Below are positions 6,368 to 7,460 of a stretch of DNA of 7,460 nt, one piece after another. The notes below the pieces were generated by a model that saw only the letters and a list, made by a program, of their open reading frames with translations, had not been told where the DNA came from and did not search any database. Every line of letters starts with the position of its first letter. Within the stretch, counting starts at the first letter, position 1. Source of the stretch: Pseudomonadota bacterium (GTDB lineage Bacteria; Pseudomonadota; Gammaproteobacteria; Burkholderiales; Burkholderiaceae_D); assembly GCA_023391395.1 (NCBI GenBank), contig JAEWBA010000405.1, positions 1-7,460 on the forward strand, given 5' to 3'. Position numbers and translations under genes: made by a program.

Positions 6368-7162
6368 ATGACTGCCCTTCCTGAGGCAAACAAAGCGCAA
6401 CCGGAGCCGGTTGCGCTTTTTGTTTCTGACCTGCACTTGCACGAAGCGGCGCCCGCGACCACCAGGGCCTTCCTTGATTTCCTAGAGCGTCACGCATGCC
6501 ACACCCGGCAACTCTACCTGCTGGGCGATCTGTTCGAATACTGGGCGGGCGACGACGATATCGACAGTCGCTACAACCGGCAGGTGATCGAGGCGCTGCG
6601 CCGGGTGCACGACGCAGGCGTGGAACTCTACTGGATGGCCGGCAACCGCGACTTCCTAGTCGGCGACGCCTTCGCCCAAGCCACCGGTGCCTCTCTGCTC
6701 CCGGATCCGTACGTGACGACGATTGCCGGCACGCGGCTTGCGCTGACGCACGGCGACGCGCAATGCACCGACGATGCCGGCTACATGGCGTTTCGTGCTC
6801 AGGTGCGCGCGCCGCAATGGCAGAAAGATTTCCTGGCACTGCCGCTGGAAAGACGCAAGGCGATCATTGCCGGCATGCGCGATCAGAGCCGTGCCGCGCA
6901 AAGGACAAAATCCTACGAAATCATGGACGTCAATCCGGACGCTATCGCCGCCTTGTTCGAAGACACCGCCAGCAACACCTTAATTCACGGCCACACCCAC
7001 CGCCCGGCCCGCCATGAGTACGATGCGGATCAGGGCAAGCGGGTGCGTCATGTGTTGCCCGACTGGGATTGCGATACCGCTGCACCGCGCGGCGGCTGGC
7101 TGGGCATCACCGCCGACGGCATGGTCAGGCGTTATGGCCTCGATGGGCGGGAAACGACGTAA
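6368..7162 (+). CDS. lpxH: UDP-2,3-diacylglucosamine diphosphatase
   Basis: LpxH hydrolyses UDP-2,3-diacylglucosamine to lipid X and UMP, the fourth step of lipid A synthesis, at the cytoplasmic face of the inner membrane. Its presence shows a Gram-negative host. The 264-residue product has the full metallophosphoesterase metal set: D21 and H23 (SDLHLH), D54 (LLGDLFEYW), N93 (GNRDF), H128 (THGD), H209 and H211 (HGHTHRP). These match the E. coli residues with offsets of 13-14. The extra length is mostly an N-terminal extension of about 13 residues, MTALPEANKAQPE. The ATG at 6368 is the only start between the ppiB stop and the SDLHL motif; no clear SD precedes it. Codons about 7-20 coincide with a terminator-like hairpin. 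The gene is convergent with the partial gene at the right edge. Confidence 0.95.
   Translation: MTALPEANKAQPEPVALFVSDLHLHEAAPATTRAFLDFLERHACHTRQLYLLGDLFEYWAGDDDIDSRYNRQVIEALRRVHDAGVELYWMAGNRDFLVGDAFAQATGASLLPDPYVTTIAGTRLALTHGDAQCTDDAGYMAFRAQVRAPQWQKDFLALPLERRKAIIAGMRDQSRAAQRTKSYEIMDVNPDAIAALFEDTASNTLIHGHTHRPARHEYDADQGKRVRHVLPDWDCDTAAPRGGWLGITADGMVRRYGLDGRETT
6388..6425 (+). terminator. Terminator-like hairpin with T-tract inside the 5' end of lpxH
   Basis: AAAGCGCAACCGG (6392-6404) and CCGGTTGCGCTTT (6407-6419) are exact 13-base reverse complements separated by AG, so the RNA would form a stem of about 12 pairs with a GAGC loop. The 3' arm runs into TTTTTGTTT (6417-6425). A further four pairs (AAAC 6388-6391 with GTTT 6422-6425) can form past a two-base bulge. 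The stem, tight loop and T-tract are those of an intrinsic terminator, placed 20-57 bases after the lpxH ATG. It could end ppiA-ppiB transcripts, with lpxH expressed by readthrough. Whether it terminates in vivo is inferred. Confidence 0.6.
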
Positions 7163-7198
7163 CAGGTCCAGCCCGCCAGATACGCCTTTCGCCGCCGC

Positions 7199-7460
7199 TC
7201 ACTCGACCAGCTTGTTCAATTGCTGCGGATCGAACTTCTCGAGTTCGGGCACGACTTCGCAACTGATGCCCGCCTTCCTCAGCGCTTCCATCATCTTCAT
7301 AATCTGATGTTCCTGCGTGGCCGCATTGTCGATCAAGCCGTGCAGTGCCTTGGACAGGGGATCGTCGGCTGACGGCGTAAGGCCGTAGGCAGCAAACATG
7401 CGCGCGGCGGCTTCCTCGCGAAAATTCTCGATTTCCTTCTGGACGATCCGCGCCGGGTTG
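7199..7460 (-). CDS. Uncharacterised protein, C-terminal part, cut by window edge
   Basis: An open frame enters from the right edge and ends at a TGA (7201-7199), giving the last 86 residues of a protein. It starts in the window at NPARIVQKEIENFREE, so the internal methionine at 7399 is probably not the start. The segment is acidic to neutral, predicted helical, with a charged EIENFREEAAARMFAAYG stretch, and ends PQQLNKLVE. There is no membrane segment, cysteine pair or motif that I recognise. It converges with lpxH with a 36-base gap and no obvious terminator between them. A real gene is supported by codon-like composition continuing to the window edge and by its lack of overlap with lpxH. 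I do not assign a function. Confidence 0.65.
   Translation of the reverse strand, partial: NPARIVQKEIENFREEAAARMFAAYGLTPSADDPLSKALHGLIDNAATQEHQIMKMMEALRKAGISCEVVPELEKFDPQQLNKLVE

Overview
The window is ordinary chromosomal housekeeping DNA from a Gram-negative bacterium. High GC content, protein sequence style and gene order (lysC-tilS-accA-alkA-like-cysS, divergent from ppiA-ppiB-lpxH) fit a betaproteobacterium of the order Burkholderiales, possibly Oxalobacteraceae. That placement is inferred from recall, not from a database search. No mobile element, CRISPR array, RNA gene or defence system is visible, and no stretch longer than about 225 bases lacks a gene.

Left block, minus strand, positions 5005 down to 1: cysS (cysteinyl-tRNA synthetase), an AlkA-type 3-methyladenine DNA glycosylase, accA (acetyl-CoA carboxylase carboxyltransferase alpha subunit), tilS (tRNA-Ile lysidine synthetase) and the start of lysC (aspartokinase, cut by the window edge). 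The gaps are about 5, 47, 3 and 44 bases, so the genes probably form one operon or a run of coupled transcripts. Their products serve translation fidelity, DNA repair, fatty acid synthesis and aspartate-family amino acid synthesis, and share no single pathway.

Middle, 5006-5229: a divergent promoter region with an AT-rich core (about 5111-5170). Its cysS-proximal side holds three dyad symmetries at 5019-5030, 5053-5074 and 5076-5093.

Right block, plus strand, 5230 to 7162: two tandem cyclophilin genes, ppiA with a signal peptide and ppiB without one, then lpxH of lipid A synthesis. The cysS / ppiB-lpxH arrangement is the same as in Escherichia coli. The most interesting signal is a near-perfect terminator-like hairpin with a T-tract (6388-6425) inside the first codons of lpxH. 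It coincides with an N-terminal extension of the protein and suggests that lpxH grew over, or is attenuated by, a terminator that follows ppiB.

Right edge: the 3' part of an unrecognised minus-strand gene converges on lpxH with a 36-base gap. I see no undescribed multi-gene system here; the points worth checking are regulatory.
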